Below are positions 1-8,263 of a stretch of DNA of 64,000 nt, piece by piece. Source of the DNA: an uncultured Acidobacteriota bacterium (GTDB taxonomy: Bacteria > Acidobacteriota > UBA6911 > RPQK01 > JAJDTT01); NCBI GenBank assembly GCA_951812665.1, contig CATOST010000043.1:1-64000 (forward strand), written 5' to 3'. The notes beneath the pieces were generated by a model. That model was not told where the DNA came from, did not search any database, and was given only the letters and a program-made list of their open reading frames with translations. A program made the translations under genes and the position numbers. Within the stretch, counting starts at the first letter, position 1, and every line of letters starts with the position of its first letter.

Positions 1-1715
1 AAACCGGGTCTCCTCGATGAAGGCGGATGGCGACGCGGAGGGTCTGGTTCATGGCCCGCTGCGTCGGGGCGTGGGCCGCCAGGTAGCGGGCCGCTCCGAC
101 CATCACGAGATGCTTCTCCTCCGGGTCCCCGGACTCGGCGTACTGTCGAATGGCCGCCTCCAGCATCTGAAACGTGTGGAAGTTGGCGTCCTCCCGCATC
201 AGGCTCTCGGTCAGGGCCGAGATGAGCGGACCCTCGGACCCGCCCCCCTCCAGGTAACTCCAGACCATCTGGCCGGCCCGGTCCGTCTCCTGTTGGTGAT
301 TCATTAGGGTCAGCAGGCGGGACCGGATCGAATCTCCGTTCAGCTCCGCCGCGGCCGAGGCTCGCGTCGATGGCAATCTCGCCGGCGGGATATTGAAGAA
401 ACGGTCCAGATAAACTCGCATGGCGCCGTGAAAGACACCCCTCGTCAGATCGGGCGACGGGTTGCGTTTGAGCAACTGGTACAGGGCGTTGGAGTAAGTG
501 AAGGTGTGCAGGACCGCGATCCAGTCGGCCAACTCGTTCTGAACGTGAAAGCGGACGATGCGCAACGCCGCGGAGTAGGCGACGGCCTGGGCCAGTTGGA
601 TCGGCTGGGCGCCCTGGCGCAACGCCTCCAGGAGAGCCTCGATCGGGGTGTGGGGATCGTCGCTGAACAGGGCATCAGTGAAGTCCTTGGGCTTGGTCCA
701 GGTCTTTCCCTGCCCCGTTTCGAGCGCCTCGGGGATCTGTGCCACCGCCTGGCGCAGCAGCGGTACCAGATCGATGGGGTGGCGCCACGGGTTTCTCTCC
801 TCGCTCCGCACCGCCAGGCAGAGGGGCCGGATCAGGGACGGCAACACCCGGCCGGCGTGCTCCCAACCGATCCGGTCCAACAGCTCGAACGCTTTGTTCA
901 CGAAGTCGATGACGTGGCCGCCGTCCAGGTAGACGTGGTCGGTGGCCGCGGCGCCCACCAAGTCGGTCAGCTGGGCGGCCGACATCCCCTTTGTGGACCG
1001 CGGTCAGGAGGCAACGCTCGGCGCCCTCGGTGCTCCGGACCTCCACGAAGTAGCGGAACCAGCGCTTGAGATGGCCCGCCGGGATCTCCTGATTTCGAAG
1101 GGGCTGTATCTCGAACTTGGGAGTCCGCCCGGAGCAGTCCCGGGCGATTTGGACCAGCCCGTGGTACAGGGGCGGGATCCGCTCGGTCCCCGCGAGGCCG
1201 TCGCAGACATTGGCCATGGCGCTGAGGATGGTGAGGCCGGAGCTCCAGTCCCGGCGATGACGGACTCCATAGAGAGCGCCTTGCCGTGCGACCTCATCGT
1301 GGGAGACGCCACTGTGGTGCAGTCCCACCACCGATTTGCCCACGATCAGGCTGAGATTCTGCTCCATGCCCTCCGTCAACCGCCGGCTCCAGCGCCGGAC
1401 CGGATCGACGGGCGGCGGCGTGACGTCCAGATAAACTTGTCCGTCGCGGACCTCCACGCCGTAGGAATCCACATCGTCGGCGAATAGATTGAAGGTGCAG
1501 CCGCTCACCAGGTCGAAGCGCGCATGGTGCCAGTAGCAGGTGAGGATGCCGTCCTCCACGGTGCCGCGATGCAGGGGAAAACCCATGTGCGGGCAGCGGT
1601 TGTCGACGGCATGCAGCTCCCCATGGTGGTGGAAGATCACGATGGGGACCGGGCCCTTGGACACCACCAGGGGACTTCCGGACCGAACTTCCTCCAGCGA
1701 TCCGACATGAAGCAT
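1..1715 (-). pseudogene. Rieske [2Fe-2S] domain protein, frameshifted, runs off the window
   Basis: The ATG at 1715 is preceded by a good GGGAGGAGAGG ribosome site. Residues about 1-105 form a Rieske domain, with the cluster ligands Cys41/His43 and Cys60/His63 (CPH and CxxH). The rest is a long helical C-terminal region that I do not recognise by function. The reading frame is lost near 983-990, at a run of four C on the plus strand. Skipping one base restores a fully open frame that continues to base 1 (MSAAQLTDLVGAAATDHVYL onward), with coding-like amino acid content throughout. The intact protein would therefore exceed 570 residues and is truncated by the window edge. Rieske proteins pass electrons in oxygenases or respiratory chains; here the domain sits alone with no oxygenase catalytic domain visible. 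The frameshift is either a real mutation or a one-base sequence error. Confidence 0.75.
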
Positions 1716-1858
1716 CTTTCCTCTCCTCCCGCACCACAGAATACCCGAGCCTGAATTAGCCGGTTTCCGAGCCCATCCGGACCTCGAACCGGGCCATGTC
1801 TTTCCCGCCTGATTCCCGCTACACTTCCGAGCAGACCAGGAAAGGAGTCGACTCATCC

Positions 1859-3171
1859 ATGCCTGCAGGTACAAATCCGTTTCCCTACCCCGTTTGGGGG
1901 CCGCGCTGGCCGGCCTGTTGTTGTGCGCAGCCTGCGCCGGTCCCGCTCCCCGATGCCCCGGAGGCGGATCCGGTCACCGAAATTTTGCAACAGAACATCG
2001 TCGTCGACCCGGCGGTCACCACGCGATTCTTCCGCTTCCCCGAGGAGTCGGAGACCCCCTTCGATCCGGCGGCCCTGCTGGCGGATGGGATCGACGTCGC
2101 CGTCTTGGGCATCGGGACGGTCACCGAGGCGCCTCATCGTGGGAGACTTCACTCCCTACCTCTACGCCTCCCCGGAGCCGGGGCATGTCTTGGCTCGAAG
2201 GTGTCTTCACTGGCGCCGACGCCGTCAAGCGTTTCCTGTGGGAAGTGGACGCCGTACAGGAGACGGCCGCGGCCCATCCCAACGTGGGTCTGGCTGTCAC
2301 CGCGGATGATCTGGAACGCTTCCGCGCGGAAGGCAAGCTGTCCCTCATGCTCGGCGTGGACAGTGGAATCGTGGTCGAGGACCTGGCCACCCTCAGGGTC
2401 TACCGCAGGCTGGGACTCCGCCGCTTGGAGCTGGCCCACGCGTTCCCCGCCTCTTGGGCCGATTCCTGCTCCGGAATCCTGGATGACGACGACCTGGGAC
2501 TGAATGATTTCGGTCTCGAGGTGGTGCGTGAGTGCAACCGCCTGGGGATCCTGGTGGATCTGTCCCATTCCTCGGACCAGACCATGCAAGAGGCCATCGA
2601 GGCCTCGGAGAAACCGGTCATCGCTTCCCATTCGGGAGCCCGGGCGCTGGTCGACGCGGTCCGAAACCTGTCCGACGATCTGATTCAGGCTCTGGCCCGC
2701 AAAGGCGGATTGATCGCCGTCGGCGCCTATTACGACCCTGAACACTTGGAAGCGATCCGGACGGTGGGGACCTGGACCACTCAAGCCCGGATCGGCAACT
2801 TCCTGGCGAAACAATATCCGGATCCCTTCCGCTTGGCCGCGGCCATCCGCGACCCGGCCGAGAAGCAGAACGCTCTCGAGGTCTTGGGCCTGCCTCCTCT
2901 GAGCCCCCTCCTGACGGTAAAACCCTACTCGGGACTCATCACTCATGGCTCCAACGTGGAAGGCACCCTGGACCACATCGATCACATCGTCAAGCTGGTC
3001 GGGATCGACCACGTGGGCATCGGGACCGACATCGATATGAGGCGGGAAGACTACACCTGGCTCTACCGGCAGTTCGCGGGCGGCCTCCTGGAGCGAGGTT
3101 ACTCGGTGGAGGAGATCGCCAAGATCCTGGGTAGAAACTTCCTGCGCGTGCTCCGGGCCAACGAGGGATAG
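1859..3171 (+). pseudogene. M19 membrane-dipeptidase-like protein, copy 1, disrupted
   Basis: This is a close paralogue of the intact gene at 3326. Aligning the two copies by eye shows four frame changes in the first 120 codons of copy 1: a net -1 near 1896-1900 (G run), +1 near 1946-1950 (C run), +1 near 2130 (extra C in GAGGCGCCTC) and +1 near 2195. From about 2200 to the stop at 3171 the frame is open and very similar to copy 2. The signal peptide, the middle segment VDPAVTTRFFRFP and the segment LIVGDFTPYLYASPEPGHV each lie in a different frame from the rest. A shortened protein might still be made from an internal start near 2187, but it would lack the export signal. I read this as a decaying duplicate; a cluster of homopolymer sequencing errors is the alternative. 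Confidence 0.8.
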
Positions 3172-3325
3172 GCCGATGCGACGACCGCGCCCCACTCCCC
3201 TCAAAAACACGCTTGTGGTTGCAGCTCCCGAATCCCGATCGGAACCGGATGGCGGAGCGGGCCATGCCTTTCCCGAATGTCTCCGCCACACTGCCGACCG
3301 GACCAATCAAGGAGGCGACTTTCCC

Positions 3326-4633
3326 ATGCATACGAACGGAAGCCGGTTTTCCATCCCGCTTCGAGCCACGCTGGCCGGCCTGTTGTTGTGCACGGCCTGC
3401 GCCGGTCCCGCTCCCGAAACCCCGGAGGCGGATCCGATCAACGCAATCCTCAAACGGCACATGGTCGTCGACCCCGCGGTCACGACGCGATTCTTCCGCT
3501 TTCCCAAGGAACCGGAGACCCCCTTCGATCCGGCGGCTCTGCTGGCGGATGGGATCGACGTGGCCGTTTTGGGCGTCGGCAGCGTCACCGAGGCGCTCTT
3601 GGTGGGAGACCTGAGCAACTACTGGTACACCTCCCCTCCGCCGGGGTATGTCATAGCTCACAGCGTCTTTACCGGAGCGGACGCCGTCAAGCGTTTCCTC
3701 TGGGAGATAGATGCTGTCCACGAGACGGCCGCTGCTCACCCCCAGGTGGAGCTGGCTCGCACCGTGAATGATTTGGAACGGTACCGTGCGGAAGGCAAGC
3801 TCTCCCTGATGCTGGGCGTGGACAGCGGCATCGTGGTCGAGGATCTGGCGACCCTTCGTGTCTACCACAAGCTGGGCCTGAGGCGGCTGGAGCTCGCTCA
3901 TGCGTTCCCCGCCTCCTGGGCCGATGCCTGCTCCGGGATCCTGGACGACAACGACCTGGGACTGAACGATTTCGGTCTGGAGGTGGTGCGGGAGTGCAAC
4001 CGCCTGGGGATCCTCGTGGATTTGTCCCATTCCTCGGACCAGACGATGGATGAGGCCATCGAGGCCTCCGGGAAACCGGTCATCGCGTCCCATTCAGGGG
4101 CCCGGGGTGTCGTCGATGCGGTTCGGAACCTCACCGACGATCAGATCAAGGCACTGGCCCAAAATGGCGGATTGATCGCCGTCGGCGCCATGTACGACCC
4201 CAAACACCTGGAACCGATCCGCAAGACGGGAGCGTGGATCACGATGGCCAAGGTCAACAACTATCTGTTGGAACGCTATCCGGACCCCTTCCGGCTGGCT
4301 GCGGCCATACGCAATCCGGCAGAGACGCAGGAAGCTCTCCAGGCCTTGGATCTGGAGCCTCTGTCGTCCCTCCACAAGGTCCGGCCCCGGTCGGGAATCA
4401 TCACCCAAGGGGCCAGCGTGGAAGGCACACTGGACCACATCGACTACATCGTGAAGCTGGTTGGAATCGACCACGTGAGCATCGGAACCGACACCGACAT
4501 CAGGCGGGAAGACTATACGTGGCTCTACCGGCAGTTCGTCAGCGGTCTACTGGAACGGGGCTACTCGGAGGAGGAGATCGTCAAGATCCTGAGCGGGAAC
4601 TTTCTGCGCGTCCTCCGTGCCAACGAGGGGTAG
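3326..4633 (+). CDS. M19 (renal/membrane dipeptidase-like) lipoprotein, copy 2
   Basis: 435 residues. The ATG at 3326 has GGAGG about ten bases upstream. Residues 1-26 look like an export signal with a lipobox-like end (LLLCTAC, Cys25). The fold is recognisable as peptidase family M19, whose members hydrolyse dipeptides or related amides with two zinc ions. Visible family features are VDLSH (His235), ASHSGAR (His256) and GIDHVSIGTD (Asp389). Two expected metal-site elements look altered: the N-terminal HxD is absent (VVDPAVTTRF stands near that position) and the bridging Glu is Asp166 (LGVDSG). The broken copy 1 has the same substitutions, so this appears to be a subfamily trait. Substrate unknown; activity as a true dipeptidase is uncertain. 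Likely periplasmic or outer-membrane attached. Confidence 0.82.
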   Translation: MHTNGSRFSIPLRATLAGLLLCTACAGPAPETPEADPINAILKRHMVVDPAVTTRFFRFPKEPETPFDPAALLADGIDVAVLGVGSVTEALLVGDLSNYWYTSPPPGYVIAHSVFTGADAVKRFLWEIDAVHETAAAHPQVELARTVNDLERYRAEGKLSLMLGVDSGIVVEDLATLRVYHKLGLRRLELAHAFPASWADACSGILDDNDLGLNDFGLEVVRECNRLGILVDLSHSSDQTMDEAIEASGKPVIASHSGARGVVDAVRNLTDDQIKALAQNGGLIAVGAMYDPKHLEPIRKTGAWITMAKVNNYLLERYPDPFRLAAAIRNPAETQEALQALDLEPLSSLHKVRPRSGIITQGASVEGTLDHIDYIVKLVGIDHVSIGTDTDIRREDYTWLYRQFVSGLLERGYSEEEIVKILSGNFLRVLRANEG

Positions 4634-4637
4634 GCTG

Positions 4638-4701
4638 ATGGGACAACAGCGCCGCAACTTCCTAAATTCGGCTGTCGGGATCGGTGTGGGAGGTCGCTGC
4701 C
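4638..4701 (+). pseudogene. 5' stub of a Tat-exported protein gene
   Basis: Four bases after the copy 2 stop an ATG begins MGQQRRNFLNSAVGIGVGG, a textbook twin-arginine leader (RR-x-FL plus hydrophobic stretch). After about 20 codons the coding character ends, and the frame runs into the antisense of the HEPN gene, whose stop is at 4702. This looks like the start of a gene cut off by arrival of the DUF262/HEPN module. The partner 3' end might be the fragment near 6540-6700, but I cannot show they belong together. Confidence 0.55.
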
Positions 4702-5184
4702 TCAGGCACCATCGGCACCGGGAACGCAAAGGTCCCCCACGCGATCAACTACACGCTGGGCATGCTCGTAATACTCACGGATGCGGCTGTAGGTCAGTCC
4801 GACGGAACCTCCGTGAGCGATGACATTTCGCAGGCTCACGATACTGTCGACCGCCGCCTTACGTTCTTCGACCAGGAATTTCTCCAGATCCTGCTGCCAG
4901 TTCGGGTCGAAACTGCCCAAGAGCTCTTGGACGCGCGAGGCCTTCGCGTTCGTGAATCTCTTAGTTCGTAGCTCGACAAATCGTTGCAGTGTCGGCCCGC
5001 CCCTTTGCCGTGCATGTTCCAGTACGAACGCAACTACAGCCTTCTCGATATATCCCGAAACCAACACACAAAGGTATCTGGCGAAGTCCGCCTGCAACTC
5101 GAGGTCTGGGCCGACGACGTTCGCTCGTTTGAAGGTCGCGTCAAGCCGCTGCTTCATCTTGGAAACCTCAGCACGACCCGTCAT
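4702..5184 (-). CDS. HEPN-domain protein (RiboL-PSP type), probable ribonuclease effector
   Basis: 160 residues, almost entirely helical. The C-terminal part carries SLRNVIAHG, giving Arg119-Asn120 and His124: the Rx4-6H catalytic signature of HEPN ribonucleases, with the preferred polar residue after Arg. The spacing of the preceding helices (YLCVLVSGYIEKAV at about 37-50) fits the RiboL-PSP HEPN family. The ATG overlaps the stop of the DUF262 gene by four bases (ATGA, 5181-5184), so the pair is translationally coupled. HEPN proteins of this kind act as RNA-cutting effectors in toxin-antitoxin and abortive-infection systems. Its dedicated DUF262 partner suggests a sensor or regulator plus RNase pair. 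The function is inferred from family and context. GC content is clearly below the flanking genes. Confidence 0.75.
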   Translation of the reverse strand: MTGRAEVSKMKQRLDATFKRANVVGPDLELQADFARYLCVLVSGYIEKAVVAFVLEHARQRGGPTLQRFVELRTKRFTNAKASRVQELLGSFDPNWQQDLEKFLVEERKAAVDSIVSLRNVIAHGGSVGLTYSRIREYYEHAQRVVDRVGDLCVPGADGA

Positions 5185-6320
5185 GTGATATCTGCAAAGG
5201 CATCCTTCGCGAGCCTCATTCGGGCCCTGACGCTAGCCTCTTGCGAAGTCCCTGTCTCAGTCGCTGCGACATACTCCTGGTTTTCGAGCAACGACCGGTA
5301 TCGGCGGCGGAATTGCTCAGCATCCTTTATCTCTCCAAACCTGAGACACTTGGCGACACCGGTCATCAAGGAGTCCACGACAGCAGCGTTCACGGCTCTT
5401 TTGGGTCGGAATGCCCGCCGCCCCAGGACACTGCTCAGTACCGACGTGGTCTTACAGAAGATTTTCCGCAGTTCCGCCTCGGACTGCCTGCCAAGATCCC
5501 GATTCTCGGCCATGTAACGATTCAAGAAATCCTTCATCGGGCTGCGATACTGATCGAAGCGATAGTAGAAGGCCAAGAATCGGAGGATCATTTCCATGTC
5601 CTTCAGACGCTTGGATTTCTTACCATACAGTTTTCGCCACGCCCTCTCTTCATTGAGACTCTTCAGAACCCGCACCAATTCGCCATGATAGAGCGCCACA
5701 CGGATCTCCTGCGGCTGGAGGTTGACGCCCCCGGTATTGAGACGCTCGAAAATTATGTAGATACTGCTCTGGTCCTCCTTCGGATCGTCTTGTCTTATGA
5801 CAGTGGCGTGGATAATGCTGTCGTCGAGCCGCCGACGTTCCTCCATATCCAGATCCTTGTAACGCATGCCGACGAAACGCTTTTGTACGTTTTCGAGGCG
5901 ATACTCCCGTCCTTTTATGACGCCTTTATAGTACGCGTGGAGAGTATGAAGGCGCTGGTGCCCATCCAGCACCAAAAGGCGACCCGTTGCCTCCTTGACC
6001 AGAAAAATGCCGGGAACAGGCAAGCCGAGAAGTAGGGACTCTATGAACTTGTCCGCCTTCGGCTTCGTCCATACGTATTCGCGTTGAAATCCCACGACTT
6101 CAGTGTCTTCATTGGAAACCCAGTCGAATGCCGGTACGGCGATGTCGCGGGACTCCATTCGTTTAATGAGGGAGTCCACGGGGTAGTCCGCACCGTAGGA
6201 CGTGATGCTGTACGTGTAGGGAATGTCCTCCTCCGCTTCATCCAGAACTTCTACATCCTCTTCATCCCGGTTGTCGACAAGTGCTGTTTCAGGCGTGTCC
6301 TGATGTTGGATCTCTGCCAT
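5181..6320 (-). CDS. DUF262 (GmrSD/ParB-Srx-like) protein paired with HEPN gene
   Basis: 379 residues with ATG at 6320 and GAGGAT upstream. The N-terminus is acidic. FQREYVW (78-84) and LVLDGHQRLHTL (about 116-127) match the DUF262 signature (QR.YVW and DGQQRL, here His for the first Gln), followed by the usual N-G-x-x-L-x-x-x-E block (GGVNLQPQEIR). The C-terminal half is helical and basic. DUF262 is a ParB/sulfiredoxin-like fold found in GmrS-type restriction proteins and many defence loci, where it binds nucleotides and can act as a nuclease. No DUF1524 HNH domain follows, so this is not a full GmrSD enzyme. First gene of a two-gene operon with the HEPN protein. Codon use and GC content differ from the host background, consistent with horizontal transfer. 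Confidence 0.82.
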   Translation of the reverse strand: MAEIQHQDTPETALVDNRDEEDVEVLDEAEEDIPYTYSITSYGADYPVDSLIKRMESRDIAVPAFDWVSNEDTEVVGFQREYVWTKPKADKFIESLLLGLPVPGIFLVKEATGRLLVLDGHQRLHTLHAYYKGVIKGREYRLENVQKRFVGMRYKDLDMEERRRLDDSIIHATVIRQDDPKEDQSSIYIIFERLNTGGVNLQPQEIRVALYHGELVRVLKSLNEERAWRKLYGKKSKRLKDMEMILRFLAFYYRFDQYRSPMKDFLNRYMAENRDLGRQSEAELRKIFCKTTSVLSSVLGRRAFRPKRAVNAAVVDSLMTGVAKCLRFGEIKDAEQFRRRYRSLLENQEYVAATETGTSQEASVRARMRLAKDAFADIT

Positions 6321-6539
6321 TATCCTCTTCCATGCAGTTGGCGGTCATTACCTTCTCCAACGTGCCGACCGTACAATCCATTACGACATTTGGCATTTGC
6401 CGACAGGCTATAGCGCGCGCCAGCGGAGATCAATCCGGCATTCCACTCTCACACGAATGGGCCGTCCACACAGACGAGACGTTGCGCCAAGACGACTGCG
6501 GTGAGACCGCCGCGGCTTGGACCGAGGCCGGCATTGAGA

Positions 6540-6700
6540 CTCCGGCGCGCCATGATCGCCGTCGCCAACCGTACCGAGGCGGAAGGACCATCCGGACTTT
6601 CTCATCCGGTTCGAGTCCGGCAAGATGCTGGTGGAGGCGCCCCGGCACCAAGATCAAGATCGTCTCGACCGACTGGCTCGACGACGAGATGGCGGGCTGA
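6540..6700 (+). pseudogene. 3' remnant of an unidentified gene
   Basis: Between the DUF262 start (6320) and the SSS gene (6738) there is no intact gene. The segment 6540-6700 nevertheless reads as a plausible protein end if two frame changes are allowed: IAVANRTEAE, then DHPDFLIRFESGKMLVEAP, then GTKIKIVSTDWLDDEMAG and a TGA at 6698-6700. I do not recognise the family. It may be the tail of the Tat-leader gene whose start lies at 4638, separated by the DUF262/HEPN insertion, or an unrelated fragment. The part 6321-6540 shows nothing beyond the upstream region of the DUF262 gene. Confidence 0.4.
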
Positions 6701-6737
6701 TGGTTTGGTGTTTCGGCTTCTCAAGGGGAACCCGGTG

Positions 6738-8243
6738 ATGACGATTTTCTTGGCTCTGAGCGATCCGCCGGGCCGATTCGAAGGGCTTCACGGCATCGAC
6801 TACGCGGCCATCGTTTTTTACTTGGCCGCCGTGGTCTTCCTCGGCTACTACTTCAGCCGGCGCCAGAGGGACACCGAGGAATACTTCCTGGCGGGGCGGA
6901 ACATGCCCTGGTTCGCGGTGGGACTGAGCCTGCTGGCTTCGATCGTCTCCACCATCACCTATCTCTCCCACCCCGGTGAGATCATCAAGCACGGCCTGGG
7001 GGCGAACTCGCAGCTCCTCTCCTATCCCCTGGTCTTCGTGCTGGTGGGGTACCTGGTGGTTCCCTTCCTGATGAAATTGAAGATCACCTCGGCCTACGAG
7101 TGCCTGGAGCGGCAGTACGACCTGCCCACGCGCCTTTTCGGGGCTTCCATCTTCGTCCTGATCCGGTTGGCATGGATGGGGACCATCGTCTTCACGGCGG
7201 CCGGCGCCCTGGCCACCATCAGCGGCCTGCCCTTCACGACCGTAGTCCTGGGGGTGGCGGCCGTGGGAACCCTCTACACGACCTTGGGCGGGATCCGGGC
7301 CGTGATCTGGACCGACGTGGTCCAGTTCTTCATCCTCCTGGGGGGCGCCCTCTTCACCATCGGCTACATCGCCTTCGACGCCGGCACCGGACCCGTCACC
7401 TGGTACCAGCAGATGGGGGCGGCCGAGATGGAATCGCAACCCCTCTTCAGCCTTGATCCTACGGTCAGGCTGAGCTGGTTCGGAATGATCACCTGGACCC
7501 TCTTCTGGTGGATCTGCACCGCGGCCGGGGACCAGGTGGCCGTGCAGCGCTATCTCAGCACCGACTCGGCAGTGTCGGCACGACGCTCCTTCGCCTGCAA
7601 CCTGACGGCGAGCGTCGTCATCACTCTGCTTCTGAGCCTCTGCGGGATGGCTCTCCATTCCTACTATCTGGCTCATCTGCCTGCGGACACGGACACCGTC
7701 TTCCCGCACTTCATCGGCTACGTCCTTCCCCGGGGTCTGGCGGGACTGGTGGTGGCCGCCCTCTTCTCCGCCGCCATGTCGAGCCTGGATTCGGGGATCA
7801 ACTCCATCTCTTCCGTGGTCATCACCGATTACTACGGGCGCCTGCGGACCACGGCCGTCAGCCCCCGCGCCGAGTTGATCCTGGCCCGGATCGTCACCGT
7901 GGCCGCGGGGATCGTGGCGATCCTGACCTGCTTCCTGCTGGACTCCATTCCCGACGATCAGCGGGGGAACCTCTTCGACCTGACGGGCCGGATCAGCAGC
8001 TTCCTGGTGGGCACTCTGGGGGCCATGATGTTTCTGGCCATCCTGAAGGTCCGGGGCAGCGGGCTCGTGGTCATGATTTCGGCGCTGGCGGGGATGTCGG
8101 CGGGCCTGGTCTGGGCTCAGGGCCACTGGCTCTTCGGCCTCCCTCGATTGGCCTGGATGTGGGTGATCCCGGTCTCCTCGCTGATCACGTTCGGATCGGC
8201 GCTGATACTGTCGCGGATCTTCCCGGCCCGCACCTTGGACTGA
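6738..8243 (+). CDS. Sodium:solute symporter family (SSS) transporter
   Basis: 501 residues; the ATG at 6738 follows AAGGGG at a suitable distance. The sequence is a chain of about 13 hydrophobic segments. SSS-family landmarks are the N-terminal EEYFLAGR motif after the first membrane helix, GGIRAVIWTDVVQF in the middle and AAMSSLDSGINSIS near residue 350. Members co-transport sugars, amino acids, carboxylates or vitamins with sodium across the inner membrane; the substrate cannot be read from sequence. Twenty bases separate it from the following propeller-protein gene, so the two are probably one operon for uptake and processing of a carbohydrate or related compound. A second SSS gene lies at 37229. 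Confidence 0.9.
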   Translation: MTIFLALSDPPGRFEGLHGIDYAAIVFYLAAVVFLGYYFSRRQRDTEEYFLAGRNMPWFAVGLSLLASIVSTITYLSHPGEIIKHGLGANSQLLSYPLVFVLVGYLVVPFLMKLKITSAYECLERQYDLPTRLFGASIFVLIRLAWMGTIVFTAAGALATISGLPFTTVVLGVAAVGTLYTTLGGIRAVIWTDVVQFFILLGGALFTIGYIAFDAGTGPVTWYQQMGAAEMESQPLFSLDPTVRLSWFGMITWTLFWWICTAAGDQVAVQRYLSTDSAVSARRSFACNLTASVVITLLLSLCGMALHSYYLAHLPADTDTVFPHFIGYVLPRGLAGLVVAALFSAAMSSLDSGINSISSVVITDYYGRLRTTAVSPRAELILARIVTVAAGIVAILTCFLLDSIPDDQRGNLFDLTGRISSFLVGTLGAMMFLAILKVRGSGLVVMISALAGMSAGLVWAQGHWLFGLPRLAWMWVIPVSSLITFGSALILSRIFPARTLD

Positions 8244-8263
8244 CGCGAAAGGAACAGACAGGA

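Larger units (their letters stand above)
1791..4650 (+). repeat. Tandem duplication of the M19 dipeptidase unit
   Basis: Two directly repeated units of about 1.46 kb. Unit 1 begins near 1791 and unit 2 near 3259, both with GGGCCATG(T/C)CTTTCCCG. Similarity spans the upstream leader, the ribosome site, the whole coding region and about 20 bases past the stop (TAGGC-GATG-GAC-AC-GCGCC in both). The shared 3' tail means the duplicated segment included the beginning of the next gene, which survives as a Tat-signal stub after unit 2. Confidence 0.8.

Noticed and set aside
5181..6320. Full GmrSD type IV restriction enzyme
   Set aside because: The DUF1524 HNH nuclease half is missing; the partner is a HEPN protein instead.
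6654..8126. 490-codon antisense open frame over the SSS transporter
   Set aside because: Very rich in His, Gly, Gln and Asp, no motifs, and exactly antisense to a well-supported membrane protein.
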